64,000 nucleotides of DNA from Paenibacillus paeoniae (GCF_003388735.1 NZ_QUBQ01000001.1:1426001-1490000); one strand, 5' to 3'. Counted from the stretch's first letter, positions 16,211-26,380 are shown. Made by a program: numbers and translations. The notes: generated by a model not told the origin, from the sequence alone.

Positions 16211-16260
16211 AAGCACCGAACGGATGGGGATTTATTTCTCTATGTGTTGGGTGCTTTTTT
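16211..16260 (+). terminator. terminator after lipoprotein gene
   Basis: AAGCACC at 16211-16217 pairs with GGTGCTT at 16250-16256 across a large loop, followed by T. The large loop lowers confidence. Confidence 0.5.
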
Positions 16261-16434
16261 GCGTGCGATTTGATCGTTGGCTATGGCTAGGTAGGAGAAA
16301 AATACTTTGGATTATTCGCTGACGATTGACAAACATGGAACATTATGTCGAAATAAAAGGGTCAGTGTTTATTCATTGGGTGTAGATTACATAGTTGAAA
16401 TGCAATCATAATTTTAACGATGGGAGTGTAAGAA

Positions 16435-17391
16435 ATGAAGAAAATGACGTATGTAGTTGCTCTTTTTCTATTGATGACCGCATTGATGGTGCCTGCTGCA
16501 GGTGCAGCGAGCAAAGTACCGCTTATTAAGATTAATGGAACTTTATTTGTGACGCCGGCAGGTGAGCCTCAGCCTTATATTAACAAGGATTACCGTACGA
16601 TGGGATCGGTACGTTTGGTAGGGAATGCGCTCGGCGTATTGGATGACAACATTGAGTGGGACGACAAGGCCCGGACCGTTCGAATGGAGAAAAACAAGAC
16701 GGTCATACTCATTACAGTGGGGCAGCAGGATTTGAGCGTAAATGGAAAGACAGTAGAAATGGATACAGTCGCGGAGTTGAAAAACGGACGCGTCTTTATT
16801 CCACTGCGATTTATCGCGGAGTCTCTTGGAGCTAAAATTGAGTTCGATGAAAAATCGAGGACGGTTTTGATTACAACGGATGATCCTTCGGTGGGGAAGC
16901 ATAACCTTGCTAGTTATAAAGAGTTAAAGGTTGTTACCAATTTCCCGATTGTTCTGGAAGCTAGTGGTTTGAAGTTAACGGTTCATGATGTTTATTTGTA
17001 TAAAGCTGACTCAAAAGTTGTAAAAGACTTGCATAAGAAATACAAGTTTCAGTTTTTTGATCGTGCAAAGTATATAGTTTGGAGCAAAATAACGTTGGAG
17101 AATAAGTCCAAACAAACGATTAGATATGATGGGTTAGATCTAAACCCTAAAGTTGAGTGGTTTACTGCAACCAAAGATACAGCAGGACTGTTTATAAATT
17201 CTAGCTCAGTGAATTATCCTGATATGAGTAGCTCTGATGTACTTAGTGGATGGATTCTTAAACCAGGTGAATCAATCACAAGTACAAATGTTCAAATAGA
17301 TTATTTGAGCGAAAAACCATTTGATACATTTGGTGTTAATTTGAACTATAATAATGTTTCGTCAGCTGAAACAATCGCTATCGGGAAGTGA
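16435..17391 (+). CDS. exported protein with copper-amine-oxidase N-terminal-like (stalk) domain
   Basis: This 318-residue protein has a Sec signal ending near AGAASKV and then the stalk domain that is very common in Paenibacillus surface proteins. Its landmarks are VRLVGNALGVLDDNIEWDDK, VNGKTVEMDTVAELKNGRVF, and IPLRFIAESLGAKIEFDEKS. The second half (residues about 170-318) is a separate beta-rich region with no family I recognise. It probably sits in the cell wall; no enzymatic activity is suggested. It is followed with TGATG overlap by a PKD-repeat protein, so it is the first of a three-gene secreted-protein operon. Confidence 0.8.
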   Translation: MKKMTYVVALFLLMTALMVPAAGAASKVPLIKINGTLFVTPAGEPQPYINKDYRTMGSVRLVGNALGVLDDNIEWDDKARTVRMEKNKTVILITVGQQDLSVNGKTVEMDTVAELKNGRVFIPLRFIAESLGAKIEFDEKSRTVLITTDDPSVGKHNLASYKELKVVTNFPIVLEASGLKLTVHDVYLYKADSKVVKDLHKKYKFQFFDRAKYIVWSKITLENKSKQTIRYDGLDLNPKVEWFTATKDTAGLFINSSSVNYPDMSSSDVLSGWILKPGESITSTNVQIDYLSEKPFDTFGVNLNYNNVSSAETIAIGK

Positions 17392-19592
17392 TGATGAAAA
17401 AGTTAATTAGTATTATATTGTTGATATCATTTTTGATACCTATATCCACTGCAAAAGCTAACACAAACCTACAAAACACATATCATGTTAAAGAATATAC
17501 TTCTGATGATGAACAACAGATCGAAATTATTATTGATTGGCCTACAGAGGCTGGAATGATAATACCTACTGGTTACTCGTTTAAAGGAAAAGGTAATCTT
17601 ACGTCTTTTAAACCAGATACTAATACAAGAACCATAAAAGTTGTAATTGCAGGAGAAAAGAAATCTGTTACAGAGTTAGTAAAAGGATATCAAAACGTAA
17701 TGAATGGGAAGGGACTAACCTTCAACAAATTACCAGGAAATGCTTTTTGTCGTTATAGTGATGGGGTAAAATGGCAAATAAACAGCTTTAGTGTAGACAC
17801 AAAGTCGCAATCTAGAAAAGATTATTTTCGAGAGGCTTCAGCTTCACTTCCAACTATTTATCCACCTTATTCGCAAATGACTGAAATTGTAGGGTACATG
17901 GATATAAATCTTAATAATCATCAAGCAGTATGGATTAGCAATTTAGGGAAAATAGTTGATCCCAAAAACATAAAAAGAAACTCAATCATTATTCCACCCA
18001 AGTCACATTCATCATCGTTCAAGTCATATACAGCTTTAGGTTTATCAGATTATAATCCTACAAACCCAAGATTAGCTCTTCAATATAAAGCAGAACATTT
18101 TGATTTTGGTCCACAAAACCAAATCCCTGCATCAAATCCTGCTTTTTACACAGGCCACGCCCAATGTTACGGCTATCCATTTAATTTACAATATTACCTT
18201 CAAGCAGAAGCCGAATACGATGTTTACAATTACGGAGGCACGATTACTTTTAATTACGCTAAGGTTGCAACATCCTATATTGCAGGAGAAATGAAACCCG
18301 ATCCAGTCAGCCAACGGTTTGAGGGAAAAGAAGTAAAGGTTAAGGTTACAATTAGTGCCGAAATAACTGACATTAAAGATCCCGGAGCCATTAGTCATTA
18401 TGAAATTTATTTGAACAATGAGCTTGGCGATAAAATGTATGAAGAAAAAAACATTCTAGCAAACGGCAATATGAAGATAAGTCGAACTTTCGATTTTGTC
18501 ATCCCAACCTCACGCATGACGAATAAAGATTCACATGACGAAGTATTCGTTGGGAGAGTAAGAGCTCATTTCAAAAAAAGCTCCTATTATGTCGATCCAA
18601 CCTACGGCCATTATATGGATACTGGAAGGATATATGCATCTACGACTGTATACAAAGAAGCACCGCCAGCACCTCCCGCTAAGGGTATGGGTCCGGTCGC
18701 TATTATTGATGCTCCTAGTGAAGTTATGCTTGGTGATGATGTTACAATAAACGGATCGAGATCCTATGATCCGGACGGGACAATAGAAAAGTATGTATGG
18801 AACACACCAAATGCAATTGGCGATATGACGGACATGCCTTCTGGCGAAATTTATTTTACCAAGTTAGGGCCGCAAAAAATACAGCTTTGTGTATGGGATA
18901 ACGACGGTGAAAGAGATTGCGCTCAGCATAGTTTAGTCGTTACGGAACCATTTGTGAGGGCTAATGTTTTCCAATCTGGAACGCTGAAAGAAAATCGGAA
19001 AGTAACCTTCGCAGAGTTCTCTTTCACCTCTTCACGTTATCCGGTTATTGATAGTAAGACGAGGTGGGCCATCAAACCAAGGTACGAAGAAATACCGCAA
19101 AGCTCGATTAAGTACAGCGGCAGTCTGGATGGAAAGAATAAATTTGATGTACTATTCAAGCAGCCAGGAGAATATGTTGTGACCCTAAGCGTTGAAAATA
19201 CAGCAGGATATACCGATTCGACTTCACGCATCGTAACAATTCAGCCTGACTTGCCGCCTGTTACGGTCCTATCCGCTGAGTCTATGATCGAATACCGCGA
19301 TCCCAAATATATGAACAAAGCCAAATTCATTTTACGAGATAATTCCTACTCGCCGGACGGAGATATTATCGCGTGGGGCAGATGGTATGTCATTTTCGAC
19401 GCCAATAATGACGGAATATTCAGTGAACAACGAGTACTCATTTATGAAGGCGATGCAAAAGAAGTGGTGTACTATGCTGATCATGTTGGCAAGTACCGTT
19501 TCCATAAAGAAACCATAGAAGAGTTTGGACAAGAAACGATTCCTGCCTTTGTCACGGCTGCAGACCGTCGCCGGAGCCACACATGGGATTGA
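17391..19592 (+). CDS. secreted PKD-domain protein, first of two
   Basis: This protein of about 733 residues has a signal peptide (LISIILLISFLIPISTAKAN) and no sorting motif or transmembrane anchor at the end. A clear PKD domain begins near residue 435 (VTINGSRSYDPDGTIEKYVW), and a second PKD-like unit lies near 622 (FILRDNSYSPDGDIIAWGRW). The first 430 residues are Asn/Lys/Thr-rich, AT-richer than the neighbours, and of unknown fold. The ATG at 17391 shares a base with the stop of the preceding gene, so translation is likely coupled. PKD domains usually mediate binding or spacing on the cell surface. Confidence 0.75.
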   Translation: MMKKLISIILLISFLIPISTAKANTNLQNTYHVKEYTSDDEQQIEIIIDWPTEAGMIIPTGYSFKGKGNLTSFKPDTNTRTIKVVIAGEKKSVTELVKGYQNVMNGKGLTFNKLPGNAFCRYSDGVKWQINSFSVDTKSQSRKDYFREASASLPTIYPPYSQMTEIVGYMDINLNNHQAVWISNLGKIVDPKNIKRNSIIIPPKSHSSSFKSYTALGLSDYNPTNPRLALQYKAEHFDFGPQNQIPASNPAFYTGHAQCYGYPFNLQYYLQAEAEYDVYNYGGTITFNYAKVATSYIAGEMKPDPVSQRFEGKEVKVKVTISAEITDIKDPGAISHYEIYLNNELGDKMYEEKNILANGNMKISRTFDFVIPTSRMTNKDSHDEVFVGRVRAHFKKSSYYVDPTYGHYMDTGRIYASTTVYKEAPPAPPAKGMGPVAIIDAPSEVMLGDDVTINGSRSYDPDGTIEKYVWNTPNAIGDMTDMPSGEIYFTKLGPQKIQLCVWDNDGERDCAQHSLVVTEPFVRANVFQSGTLKENRKVTFAEFSFTSSRYPVIDSKTRWAIKPRYEEIPQSSIKYSGSLDGKNKFDVLFKQPGEYVVTLSVENTAGYTDSTSRIVTIQPDLPPVTVLSAESMIEYRDPKYMNKAKFILRDNSYSPDGDIIAWGRWYVIFDANNDGIFSEQRVLIYEGDAKEVVYYADHVGKYRFHKETIEEFGQETIPAFVTAADRRRSHTWD

Positions 19593-19604
19593 AGGAGATA
19601 ACAT

Positions 19605-22600
19605 ATGTTAAAACCAATTGCCCACACGGGCCTGATTAAACGCAGGCCCTTTTCTTTTACGCTCATTTTCATGTTGATATTGTCGCTTAGTATGCCGCCA
19701 GTCAACGCAAATCCTGTTGACACAGAGGTTAAAAATTTGGCCCCGTTCGTGGATTTTGAAGTGAAGGAGAAGCGGAAGGTAGATGTAATTGTAGACGTAG
19801 GTAATACCAAGTATAAAAAGAACGAGATACAAAGTCGCGTCAATGAGTTTCTTGTCCCAGCCCTGCAAGCGTCAGGAATCGACTATCAAATAACAGTCGA
19901 TGAATCCAATGAAGGGGACACTGCGATCTATTATACTGGCTCTAATGGGCAGCCTGGCAGTAGAACATCAGATTTATATAAATACGATATGATCACAGAA
20001 GAAACATCTTTAGTGGTAGCAGGAGTTGTTGAATCAGGGGGCTATGTGTTACCTAATGGTTTAATCATTTATGGCAATCACTCAGGTGGTAAAGGAGTGA
20101 TAGATACTAAAAGCAAGCTCTACAATGCCATACCTAATACGCATGAGTCTTATGGGGAGTGGGTAGTAGCACCGGATGGAAACCTCTATGTCTTGGCTGG
20201 GGGTCATCCGGTTTGGTCAGGAACGTATCGAATCAATTGGCAAAACTATAAAATTGACCCGAATGCTAGTTACTATAAGATTAGCTTTCCCGACAACGAG
20301 AGAATCATCAGTCAGTCCCCATCCGAAGCTTCTAAGCATTTAATTATGGGCAAAGATAATCATTTTTATCAGCGTATCTACTGGTCGTCAAATGATAGTC
20401 TTAGCTTAAGTGTAATAAAAAACTATCGGATGCCAGATCAAAAATCAATAACCCTGGCTTCAAATAATCTTGATAAAGCAATGCAATTGACTCCCAATGG
20501 TTTATTTTTCTATTCTGTAAAAACACCCGTAAATTCATCATCCACATACGATATATGGGTGTACAACCAAGAAGATGATTCAAGGACCAAGGTTCTGGAA
20601 AAATTGCCTTATATCTATGATTTTTGGGCAATGGATGATGGCCGCTTAATAATCATGAAACCAAAAGAAGTGTTTGTTGATTTCACTCGTACGTATTGGA
20701 TTATGGAAGATATTTATGATCCCAACTCACTCCGTCAAATACCCTTTAAATACGTTAGTGATTTTGCCGGTTACGTTGGTATACTCAGAGTCCAAGGATC
20801 AAATGTTATATACAGCCATGTTGTTAAAGATGTATATACCCTCAGAATGTACAATATTGATACAGGTGAAGATAAGGAAATTGTTAACCATAGAGTCTGG
20901 AGTCTTTTAAGATCTCCTCACTGGTACAATCCGAACACTCGCACAATCCAGGATATTATCGCTGCTGCACCCTTGCGACCTGACGCCGAGAAAATCTATG
21001 TACGGGTAGACGATCTTTCCATGAACTCGATTGCCAGAGCTGACGGCATGGGAGAAATTGCGGCATTGCTTGCACAGCACAATATGTCTTTTATTGGATT
21101 GGGTACGACTTCAAATCAAGACCAATTCTATAGGTTGCTAGAGAACATCGGTCATAACGGAACCTTCCTGAGTAATGGGAACTTGCGAACGGCCATGTCT
21201 GATCTGAGCGATTTTATTACCGAACGAAGGGAAGTCAACCTCCATGTGATCTTTGGAGACACACAGTATACGGAACAACAAATCCGAGATCGATTCAATC
21301 AACGGTTAATAGATCTTAGACTTTCCAACATACGTGTCAACTTGCAGCTTATTAAAGCGGAGGGGAAAAACCTTCAGGAGCTGCTTTACTTGGCCCACTG
21401 GGATTATAACAAGAATAACTACATCGCCTATGTCCATAACCCTTTAATGCCAGAGCTGGATGATGAATTGATCTATGACGATACGATTATTACGCTGAAA
21501 GAATACAATGCCCATTTCTTAGGTATAGGCAGCACGACTAACCGCACCACATTAAATAATATCGTTGCCTCCAACAATAACTTGGGTGCTTTTTACGACA
21601 ATATTAATCTCGTATCTGCCGTTACAAAAACTATGAACTACATCAAAAATACGGCGATCACAAATGTTAAAAAGCTGACCAACTACATTGTTCTGAATGC
21701 TGATCCAAGCACAGGGGAGTATTCATCGGAGATCTCGGTTCAGACTTATTATGAAGATGCCGAGTCGGATCCCAAGCTAGCCGAGCGATGGAAGACGACA
21801 CATGATCCCGACATTTATGAGAATAACATGGGAGTTCTTGAGGGTACAGGTCAATATACGCGGGAGCCGATGAAGAGCTTTACGAAAGTCGGCAAATATG
21901 AAATCGTAGCCCAGGTTCAAGATAATCCGTCTACAAACCCGCTGTTCAACGAATATCAGATGTGGAGTAAAGATTCGCTTTCCAGAATGGTCGTATACGT
22001 GCATCGAGCGCCTGTGGCTGATTACAGAGCAACAGTAGATGCAACAAGGATGTTATCTATTATTGACCAATCGTATGATTTGGATCGTTACTCGTATCCG
22101 GAAAAGGGGATTTCCCAAAAGATTTGGAAGTGGAAGAAGGTAGATGATTCAGTCTGGAGCGATGGCCGCCCGCCAAATATTCTTGACCCCAATACAGACT
22201 ATCTTTTGTCACTGAAAGTGAAGGATTTGGACGGGGCATGGTCACCGGAAACGATAAAATTCGTATCAACAAACCCATACAATCGCCCGCCTGTCGCTTA
22301 TTTTACGATAGATAAGAAAACAATTTCTCTAAACGGACAAGCCCTTTTTACAGATCTGTCCTATGATCCGGATAATGATCCGATTAGTGAGCGCGTGTGG
22401 AATGTAAGGAAAGATGGTATTCAATTGTATGAAGGTGTCATAAAGCCATCAGGGACATTGCTTAAGCAATATGCAGTCCAGAAGGGAGTTTCTCGGCTGG
22501 GCAAATATATCATTTCACTAAAAGTGCGTGATAATCCTAGAGTTGCTGAACCGTTATGGTCAAATCCTTATGTCGATTATTTGGATATCGTTAATTATCC

Positions 22601-24458
22601 GCCTATTGCAGCATTCGATCCGCTAGAGCCTACTTATCGGGATTCAATTAATGCTGTTATTAACCGAACCGCAGCTCCTGACCAGGATGGAGACCCGATC
22701 AGCTATCAATGGACGCTGCTTTATGGATCAAAGGAATATGGGGCAGGCCAATCAAGAGATATTTCCTTCCGAATACGCGATTTTAGATTAGGAAAACTCG
22801 CAGTCGGCACATGGATGCTGCAGCTTCAGGCATCCGATCCGCATGGTGCGTCTACCTTTGAGACACATTCATTCGAGGTGTTGAATCATTCGCCGGAATC
22901 TCTTATTACGCAGGGGATCTGGACAGGATACATCGATGAACCCTATTCGTATAGATCAATGCGTACTGATCAGGACACGGAGGATGTCGCCAGTTTGCAA
23001 TCCTATTGGAAGCTGATTGCGCCTGACGGACAAATCCAAACCTTCAATACGCAGCATATTACGATAACTTTTGAGAAAAAAGGTAAGTACCGACTGGAGA
23101 ACTGGGCAGTGGATCAGCTTGGTGCTAGGAGTGAAATTGATGCTAGAGAGATTCATATTGTCAATCAGAGGCCGATTCCGGGCTTCACCATTATGCCGAC
23201 TCCAGCATTTATTGATTCACTTGTACGCATTAAGAGTACAGCAACTGACCTGGATGGTTACATTGATAGCCATCAATATTTTATTGCGCCGCCAGGGGGT
23301 ACGGCTTCACCTTATACGACAATGGCCGACTTTGAAAGGATATTCGCTTCTATTGGCATATGGACCATTCGGCAAATCGTAACGGATAACGATGGTGCCA
23401 GTGCGGAGCTGACGCAGACGCTTCAGGTAGTGAATCGTCCGCCGACTGTAGAGATTCTTACGCCAAGTGGCGCTTCAAGTGCTACAGCAACAGAGTTTAA
23501 TACACTGACGCCTCGTATCGTATGGAGAATGATGGACGCCGACAATCATCCCCAGCAAAGATACCGGCTCCTGGTGAAGAGGGAGAACGGTGTGCTTGTG
23601 TATGATAGTCAGCCTGTGGCATTATCCAGAAACGATCACGTGCTGCCTGCAAGTTCTGGGCTGGTAGAGAACATGAAGTACAGGGCAGAGGTGCAAGTGT
23701 ATGATGGTTATGACTGGAGTCCGTATTCCGCTCCAAAGTATTTCTATATAGTGCTGAATCGACCACCGAGCGCAGACTTTAGCTGGTCGCCCCAGCCCAT
23801 CTATGAAGGGGATACGGTTACCTTCAGGACAAATGTCGATGATGAAGACAAGGATGTGCTGTCTGTCCAGTATGAGCTCACAAATCCTGCTGGAGTAAAG
23901 CATCCGTTCCGCTATACCTTTAATCATCCTTATCCATCGAGCGGGCCCGTCTTCCGAATGACTGAGACTGGGACTTGGACGATGAAACTAACGGTCAGCG
24001 ACGGAAAAGCAGCCCCTGTCATTGTGACCAAAACACTTCAAGTATTGCCGCTTAGTGTTACTGGTGCTGTTAAGCATACGGAGCTATGGAATGAGCATCG
24101 TCAAGCCTATAACTTGAAGCAATCGGGCAACGTTGAGTCGCCGCGCGGCTATTCCGTTTTTTGGGCGGGAGAGAAATTTATACTGGAAGCGGGCACAACA
24201 GAAACCGTCACAGCTACTATGGCAGAACGTGTAGAGGTCACGATGAACGCTTTCAGAACGGAACTGAAAACGACGGGAACCGCATTGGCAAGCTGGAGAG
24301 GAGAACTTTGGGACCCCTCGTTCGAAAAGCTGCCGAATGGCACACTGACTTTCATCTTCACGGCTTATTACACTAATGGAACGGTGAAAATCGAAGAAAT
24401 TGAGGTTCAAATTTCTGGAAATATGAATGCATATCTCCAGGTGCATCGCGTGAAGTAG
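19605..24458 (+). CDS. large secreted PKD-repeat protein with an internal module duplication
   Basis: This 1617-residue exported protein begins with a signal peptide ending near MPPVNANP. A module near residues 57-105 (VDVIVDVGNTKYKKNEIQSR) recurs near 543-590 (VNLHVIFGDTQYTEQQIRDR), so it has been duplicated. Between them lies a region of repeated short beta motifs that could be a propeller. Two segments near 463-540 and 605-690 also match each other (SFIGLGTTSNQDQF and HFLGIGSTTNRTTL). From about 893 to 1490 there are roughly six PKD-like units, each starting with an N-x-P-P motif (NRPPVAYF, NYPPIAAF, NRPPSADF). AAGGAG precedes the ATG, 12 bases after the previous stop. A surface adhesion or structural role is inferred. 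Confidence 0.78.
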   Translation: MLKPIAHTGLIKRRPFSFTLIFMLILSLSMPPVNANPVDTEVKNLAPFVDFEVKEKRKVDVIVDVGNTKYKKNEIQSRVNEFLVPALQASGIDYQITVDESNEGDTAIYYTGSNGQPGSRTSDLYKYDMITEETSLVVAGVVESGGYVLPNGLIIYGNHSGGKGVIDTKSKLYNAIPNTHESYGEWVVAPDGNLYVLAGGHPVWSGTYRINWQNYKIDPNASYYKISFPDNERIISQSPSEASKHLIMGKDNHFYQRIYWSSNDSLSLSVIKNYRMPDQKSITLASNNLDKAMQLTPNGLFFYSVKTPVNSSSTYDIWVYNQEDDSRTKVLEKLPYIYDFWAMDDGRLIIMKPKEVFVDFTRTYWIMEDIYDPNSLRQIPFKYVSDFAGYVGILRVQGSNVIYSHVVKDVYTLRMYNIDTGEDKEIVNHRVWSLLRSPHWYNPNTRTIQDIIAAAPLRPDAEKIYVRVDDLSMNSIARADGMGEIAALLAQHNMSFIGLGTTSNQDQFYRLLENIGHNGTFLSNGNLRTAMSDLSDFITERREVNLHVIFGDTQYTEQQIRDRFNQRLIDLRLSNIRVNLQLIKAEGKNLQELLYLAHWDYNKNNYIAYVHNPLMPELDDELIYDDTIITLKEYNAHFLGIGSTTNRTTLNNIVASNNNLGAFYDNINLVSAVTKTMNYIKNTAITNVKKLTNYIVLNADPSTGEYSSEISVQTYYEDAESDPKLAERWKTTHDPDIYENNMGVLEGTGQYTREPMKSFTKVGKYEIVAQVQDNPSTNPLFNEYQMWSKDSLSRMVVYVHRAPVADYRATVDATRMLSIIDQSYDLDRYSYPEKGISQKIWKWKKVDDSVWSDGRPPNILDPNTDYLLSLKVKDLDGAWSPETIKFVSTNPYNRPPVAYFTIDKKTISLNGQALFTDLSYDPDNDPISERVWNVRKDGIQLYEGVIKPSGTLLKQYAVQKGVSRLGKYIISLKVRDNPRVAEPLWSNPYVDYLDIVNYPPIAAFDPLEPTYRDSINAVINRTAAPDQDGDPISYQWTLLYGSKEYGAGQSRDISFRIRDFRLGKLAVGTWMLQLQASDPHGASTFETHSFEVLNHSPESLITQGIWTGYIDEPYSYRSMRTDQDTEDVASLQSYWKLIAPDGQIQTFNTQHITITFEKKGKYRLENWAVDQLGARSEIDAREIHIVNQRPIPGFTIMPTPAFIDSLVRIKSTATDLDGYIDSHQYFIAPPGGTASPYTTMADFERIFASIGIWTIRQIVTDNDGASAELTQTLQVVNRPPTVEILTPSGASSATATEFNTLTPRIVWRMMDADNHPQQRYRLLVKRENGVLVYDSQPVALSRNDHVLPASSGLVENMKYRAEVQVYDGYDWSPYSAPKYFYIVLNRPPSADFSWSPQPIYEGDTVTFRTNVDDEDKDVLSVQYELTNPAGVKHPFRYTFNHPYPSSGPVFRMTETGTWTMKLTVSDGKAAPVIVTKTLQVLPLSVTGAVKHTELWNEHRQAYNLKQSGNVESPRGYSVFWAGEKFILEAGTTETVTATMAERVEVTMNAFRTELKTTGTALASWRGELWDPSFEKLPNGTLTFIFTAYYTNGTVKIEEIEVQISGNMNAYLQVHRVK

Positions 24459-24540
24459 ATGTTATGGGCAGCCCCCTTGATGCTTGTCTTCCTACGGCTG
24501 AGACCTAGCACATAGTATAGCAAGGCTATCGCGAAAATTT

Positions 24541-24569
24541 GAAACCTGCTAAAAAGCGGGTTTCTTTTT
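24541..24569 (+). terminator. terminator of the three-gene secreted-protein operon
   Basis: GAAACCTGCT at 24541-24550 pairs with AGCGGGTTTC at 24555-24564 with one G-U, loop AAAA, and TTTTT follows. Confidence 0.85.
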
Positions 24570-24717
24570 CGTTTGAATGGTTATCATTGTCTCTTTCATT
24601 TGAACCATCCCATTCGTTTGAACTATAATGGACATTACAAGCGATTTATGTTGACCATGCTGCATGGGAAAGACATCATTACACGCGTAGGTGAGCGAGA
24701 AGAGGACGGTTAACGTT

Positions 24718-25338
24718 ATGTTTCTAAGAAGAGAAAGTTTAAAGGAGTATATGAGGCTGTATCCGGTGATCAGCATTATAATTGCGATCAATATTGTTAT
24801 GTTTGGTATATTGGAATTGTCAGGAGGCTCTACAGATACCAGGACATTGTACCGTTTTGGCGCCATGTTCGGAGGATGGGCGATGGAGCCGGAATTGTGG
24901 CGTTACGTCTCCTCGATGTTTCTGCACATCGGATTTATGCATTTGCTGATGAACAGTTTCTCGCTATATGTATTCGCAGCTCCAATGGAGCGGATGCTGG
25001 GTGCGTGGAAGTTCGCGGTGCTTTACCTGGGATCAGGTATTGCAGGCAACATTTTCAGCTATCAATTGCAACAGGATCTTTATATCGGTGCCGGGGCATC
25101 AGGAGGCATCTATGGCATTTACGGAGCTTTTTTATTTTTGTCCCTCTTCAGGAAGGACGTATTGGATGCCGATAGCTCTAAAACGATCTCCATCATTCTG
25201 ATTATTGGTATTGTGTATTCGTTCATTGTTCCGAATGTAGATCTGTACGCGCATATGGGCGGATTTCTTGGCGGTTTCCTGTTTATGGCGATTCTGAGTA
25301 CGATTATTAAAAGAAGAGCAATGCGGCGTGGGTTGTAA
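24718..25338 (+). CDS. rhomboid-family intramembrane serine protease
   Basis: This 206-residue polytopic membrane protein cleaves substrate transmembrane helices. The catalytic dyad is visible: Ser128 in GAGASGGIYGIYG and His179 in YAHMGGFLGG. The Arg-containing loop and the WRYVSSMFLHIGFMHLLMN helix are typical. The frame opens at a GTG at 24691, but the AGAGGACGG-like site near 24700 and the usual start MFLRRESLKEY favour the ATG at 24718. It is a single gene; the substrate is unknown. Confidence 0.92.
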   Translation: MFLRRESLKEYMRLYPVISIIIAINIVMFGILELSGGSTDTRTLYRFGAMFGGWAMEPELWRYVSSMFLHIGFMHLLMNSFSLYVFAAPMERMLGAWKFAVLYLGSGIAGNIFSYQLQQDLYIGAGASGGIYGIYGAFLFLSLFRKDVLDADSSKTISIILIIGIVYSFIVPNVDLYAHMGGFLGGFLFMAILSTIIKRRAMRRGL

Positions 25339-25385
25339 CGGACTGTGTTGGAGTAACCAGACAGATACATGAAAGAATGCATTTT

Positions 25386-25450
25386 ACAGAACCGCACTCC
25401 AATGGTTAGAAATCATCTAAGCATTAGAGAGCTATTTGCAGCGGTTCTGT
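25386..25450 (+). other. long-range inverted repeat
   Basis: ACAGAACCGC at 25386-25395 pairs perfectly with GCGGTTCTGT at 25441-25450 across a 45-base loop. No strong T-run follows immediately. Function unknown; it may be part of a bidirectional termination region with the hairpin at 25468. Confidence 0.45.
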
Positions 25451-25467
25451 TACTTTTAGACTCATCA

Positions 25468-25510
25468 ACAAGAAGCTCCAGGTGTGAATACGCCTAGAGC
25501 TTCTTGTTTT
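25468..25510. terminator. bidirectional terminator between rhomboid and CBS genes
   Basis: ACAAGAAGCTC at 25468-25478 pairs perfectly with GAGCTTCTTGT at 25497-25507 and an AGG/CCT inner stem. T-rich sequence follows on the plus strand. It lies between convergent genes. Confidence 0.85.
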
Positions 25511-25523
25511 GCTGATTCGTAAT

Positions 25524-25961
25524 TTAATGCAAAACCTGATGGTCTTCGGATATTTCGCTTAATGCGACGCCGGCATCATGTCCGGTCGTACTGCCCAGAG
25601 ACAAATCACCAAGCGTAATTACTCCGACCAGCTTGTCGTAATCCACGACGGGAAGCCGTCGAATTTGATGCTGGGCCATAATATCGGCTGCTTCTTCGGC
25701 ATCTTGATCCGGCGAAATGGTAATGAGGGATTCACTCATGACATTTTGTACGGAACAGGAGCCGGGCTGTTTCTCGGCATATCCACGAATGACCAAATCG
25801 CGATCTGTAACAACGCCAATCAGCTTGCTGCGGTCTTCCGCTTCCACTACCGGCACGAATCCGATATCATGCTGGGCCATCAATACTGCAATCTCATAAA
25901 TATTGTCCTGTAGTGTTACTGTTTTGCAATCCGTCGTCATCAATTCTTTCACAGGTTTCAT
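25524..25961 (-). CDS. CBS-domain protein
   Basis: This 145-residue cytosolic protein consists of two CBS motifs, a Bateman module that binds adenine nucleotides. The pattern is MTTDCKTVTLQDNIYEIAVL...IGVVTDRDLVIRG followed by NVMSESLITISPDQDAEEAA...LVGVITLGDLSLG. No catalytic partner domain is fused. Such stand-alone proteins (YhcV/YkuL type) are often stress-related energy sensors. It is convergent with the rhomboid gene. Confidence 0.9.
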   Translation of the reverse strand: MKPVKELMTTDCKTVTLQDNIYEIAVLMAQHDIGFVPVVEAEDRSKLIGVVTDRDLVIRGYAEKQPGSCSVQNVMSESLITISPDQDAEEAADIMAQHQIRRLPVVDYDKLVGVITLGDLSLGSTTGHDAGVALSEISEDHQVLH

Positions 25962-26208
25962 GTTTCGTACTCCTTCATTATTATTATAGCTTGGGGATAT
26001 TCAATCCATGATCTCCCAACTGGTATAGCGTTCGCTATTATGGTCGTTATTATCCCGCAACGAAGGGATGTGGCCCATTATAACGGTCCCCCTATGTTCT
26101 TTTTGAATGACAAAGAATAGATGTCTAATGGGGAGAGAAAAACAAATCATCATGGAAACGCATACATTTTCCGTAGAATTGCTTCTATAGCTGGAGCCAT
26201 TCCGTTTC

Positions 26209-26247
26209 TATAATGAAATTGTAGACATGAAATTGGATGGTCTACAA
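26209..26247 (+). promoter_or_regulatory. -10 box and inverted repeat upstream of the GH87 gene
   Basis: TATAAT at 26209-26214 lacks a convincing -35 box. It is followed at once by TTGTAGAC (26219-26226) and GTCTACAA (26240-26247), an 8-base inverted repeat. Its place just after a promoter element fits an operator. In the 419-base gap 25962-26380 I also see a short ATAGCG/CGCTAT hairpin near 26024 and an 8-codon minigene (26274-26300) with a perfect AAAGGAGG site. Confidence 0.45.
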
Positions 26248-26380
26248 CCCAAGTCACAGAAAGGAGGCTGAGGATGATGAATATAGGTAACATGAAGTAG
26301 GTAATAATGTAATCGCTTTCAATGCATGAGCTATGATTCATCCATCTTTTTGACGAACAAATTGATGAAGGAGGAATATC

